This document shows, one piece after another, positions 4,577-5,144 of a stretch of DNA of 5,144 bases. The stretch is from an uncultured Eubacteriales bacterium. GTDB taxonomy: Bacteria; Bacillota; Clostridia; Oscillospirales; Acutalibacteraceae. Below the pieces are notes generated by a model that worked only from the letters and a program-made list of their open reading frames with translations, made no database searches and was not told where the DNA came from. The position numbers were made by a program, and so were the translations under genes. Each line of letters opens with the position of its first letter. Within the stretch, counting starts at the first letter, position 1. The stretch lies in NCBI GenBank assembly GCA_900317795.1, contig ONIF01000296.1, positions 1-5,144 of the forward strand. The letters run 5' to 3'.

Positions 4577-5144
4577 ATGTCTGTTGAAGATATAAAAATG
4601 AAGACCCAAAAAGTCAAAAAAACTATCGAAAATATGATGAATGACAAGAATTATAAAAATAAACAAAAGTTTCTCGACTGGAAGAGCAAATATTCCGAAC
4701 AGCTCCATTACTGCTGCGGAGATCTGAGTGTTTGCAAAAACAATTTTTCTATGATAATCTTCGATGTCGTAAAGAAAATAAATCAGGGCGAAGATGAACT
4801 CAGAAATGTAGATCTTCAGAAAAAAGAGCTTGAAAATGCTGCCATAGGCTATATGATAGCAGACGATGCAGAATATATTCTCAATTCAATAAGCAATTAT
4901 GATGCTATAAACTATGCATATGATTCTCTGAATATGGCTGAAAGAAGACTCAAGGGAGATATACCCTCGAAAAAACACTGGTTATTCGGAAAAAAGCCCG
5001 AAAGAGAAAGTGTGAGCTCCATATTGGAAAACGAAAAGATAGAATCAGAAAGATATAAAATATATCAGGCAATAGAAGATGATCTTTTAACGCATGGAAG
5101 CATTGAAAAAGCCTTGAAGGACTATCGCGCCAAAAAGAAAAAAG
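4577..5144 (+). CDS. Helical protein of the same tandem family (3' end outside window)
   Basis: The start is the ATG at 4577, set by a strong AAGGAGG at 4563-4569 with a 7-base spacer. The frame stays open for 189 codons to the right edge. The N terminus is basic and helical. Residues 33-36 read L-D-W-K and 47-50 read C-G-D-L, inside a small cysteine cluster (C46, C47, C53, with H44 nearby). Further on come N103-S-I-S-N and L125-K-G-D-I-P, then W135. The 414-aa protein has L-D-F-K, C-G-D-L, N-A-I-A-N, L-K-F-I-P and a Trp in the same order, so the two are probably distant paralogues. A Lys/Glu-rich linker (about 136-165) follows, and the visible part ends in a helix and a run of lysines. No membrane segment, signal peptide or catalytic motif is visible. 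It lies 15 bases after the 414-aa gene, in the same operon. Function unknown. Confidence 0.82.
   Translation, partial: MSVEDIKMKTQKVKKTIENMMNDKNYKNKQKFLDWKSKYSEQLHYCCGDLSVCKNNFSMIIFDVVKKINQGEDELRNVDLQKKELENAAIGYMIADDAEYILNSISNYDAINYAYDSLNMAERRLKGDIPSKKHWLFGKKPERESVSSILENEKIESERYKIYQAIEDDLLTHGSIEKALKDYRAKKKK

Noticed and set aside
4241..4708. Minus-strand frame coding for a 155-residue very hydrophobic Phe/Leu/Ile-rich protein resembling a membrane protein
   Set aside because: It is the antisense shadow of Lys/Glu/Asn-rich codons in two + strand genes. It spans their junction and has no ribosome site. Other minus-strand frames in the window have the same origin.

Overview
The window is an AT-rich stretch of bacterial DNA. 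Every convincing gene lies on the + strand, tightly packed, and has a purine-rich Shine-Dalgarno site (AAGGAG or AAGGAGG types). Ile codons are often ATA and Arg codons often AGA. Together this suggests a low-GC Bacillota, most like a Ruminococcus-type Clostridia member. That is an inference from composition and style; there is no marker gene here.

Layout, left to right. (1) 2-286: C-terminal 94 residues of an unrecognised helical protein, cut by the window edge. (2) 290-787: a 165-aa protein with a four-cysteine zinc ribbon at its N terminus and a beta-rich C-terminal half. (3) 799-2289: a 496-aa soluble protein of unknown family, possibly a degenerate P-loop/AAA-like N-terminal domain followed by helices. 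(4) 2333-3258: a helical coiled-coil protein broken into two reading frames (2333-2878 and 2959-3258) by an in-frame TAA and a -1 shift in an A9 run. (5) 3317-4561: an intact 414-aa helical coiled-coil protein. (6) 4577 to the right edge: at least 189 residues of another helical protein, continuing out of the window. Gaps between genes are 3, 11, 43, 58 and 15 bases. No terminator or clear promoter is visible, so this looks like the inside of one operon whose promoter lies to the left.

The main new observation is that genes 4, 5 and 6 of this layout appear to be divergent copies of one helical family in tandem. By eye, the broken gene and the 414-aa gene share co-linear motifs on both sides of the break, including motifs across the stop codon, which supports the two pieces being one gene. 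The 414-aa gene and the edge gene share a different ordered set of motifs. No signal peptides or membrane segments are seen, so all products look cytoplasmic. There is no recognisable enzyme, nuclease, transposase, RNA gene or CRISPR array. The biochemical job of the cluster cannot be read from this window. A cytoplasmic assembly of coiled-coil proteins served by a zinc-ribbon protein and a large partner is a guess only.
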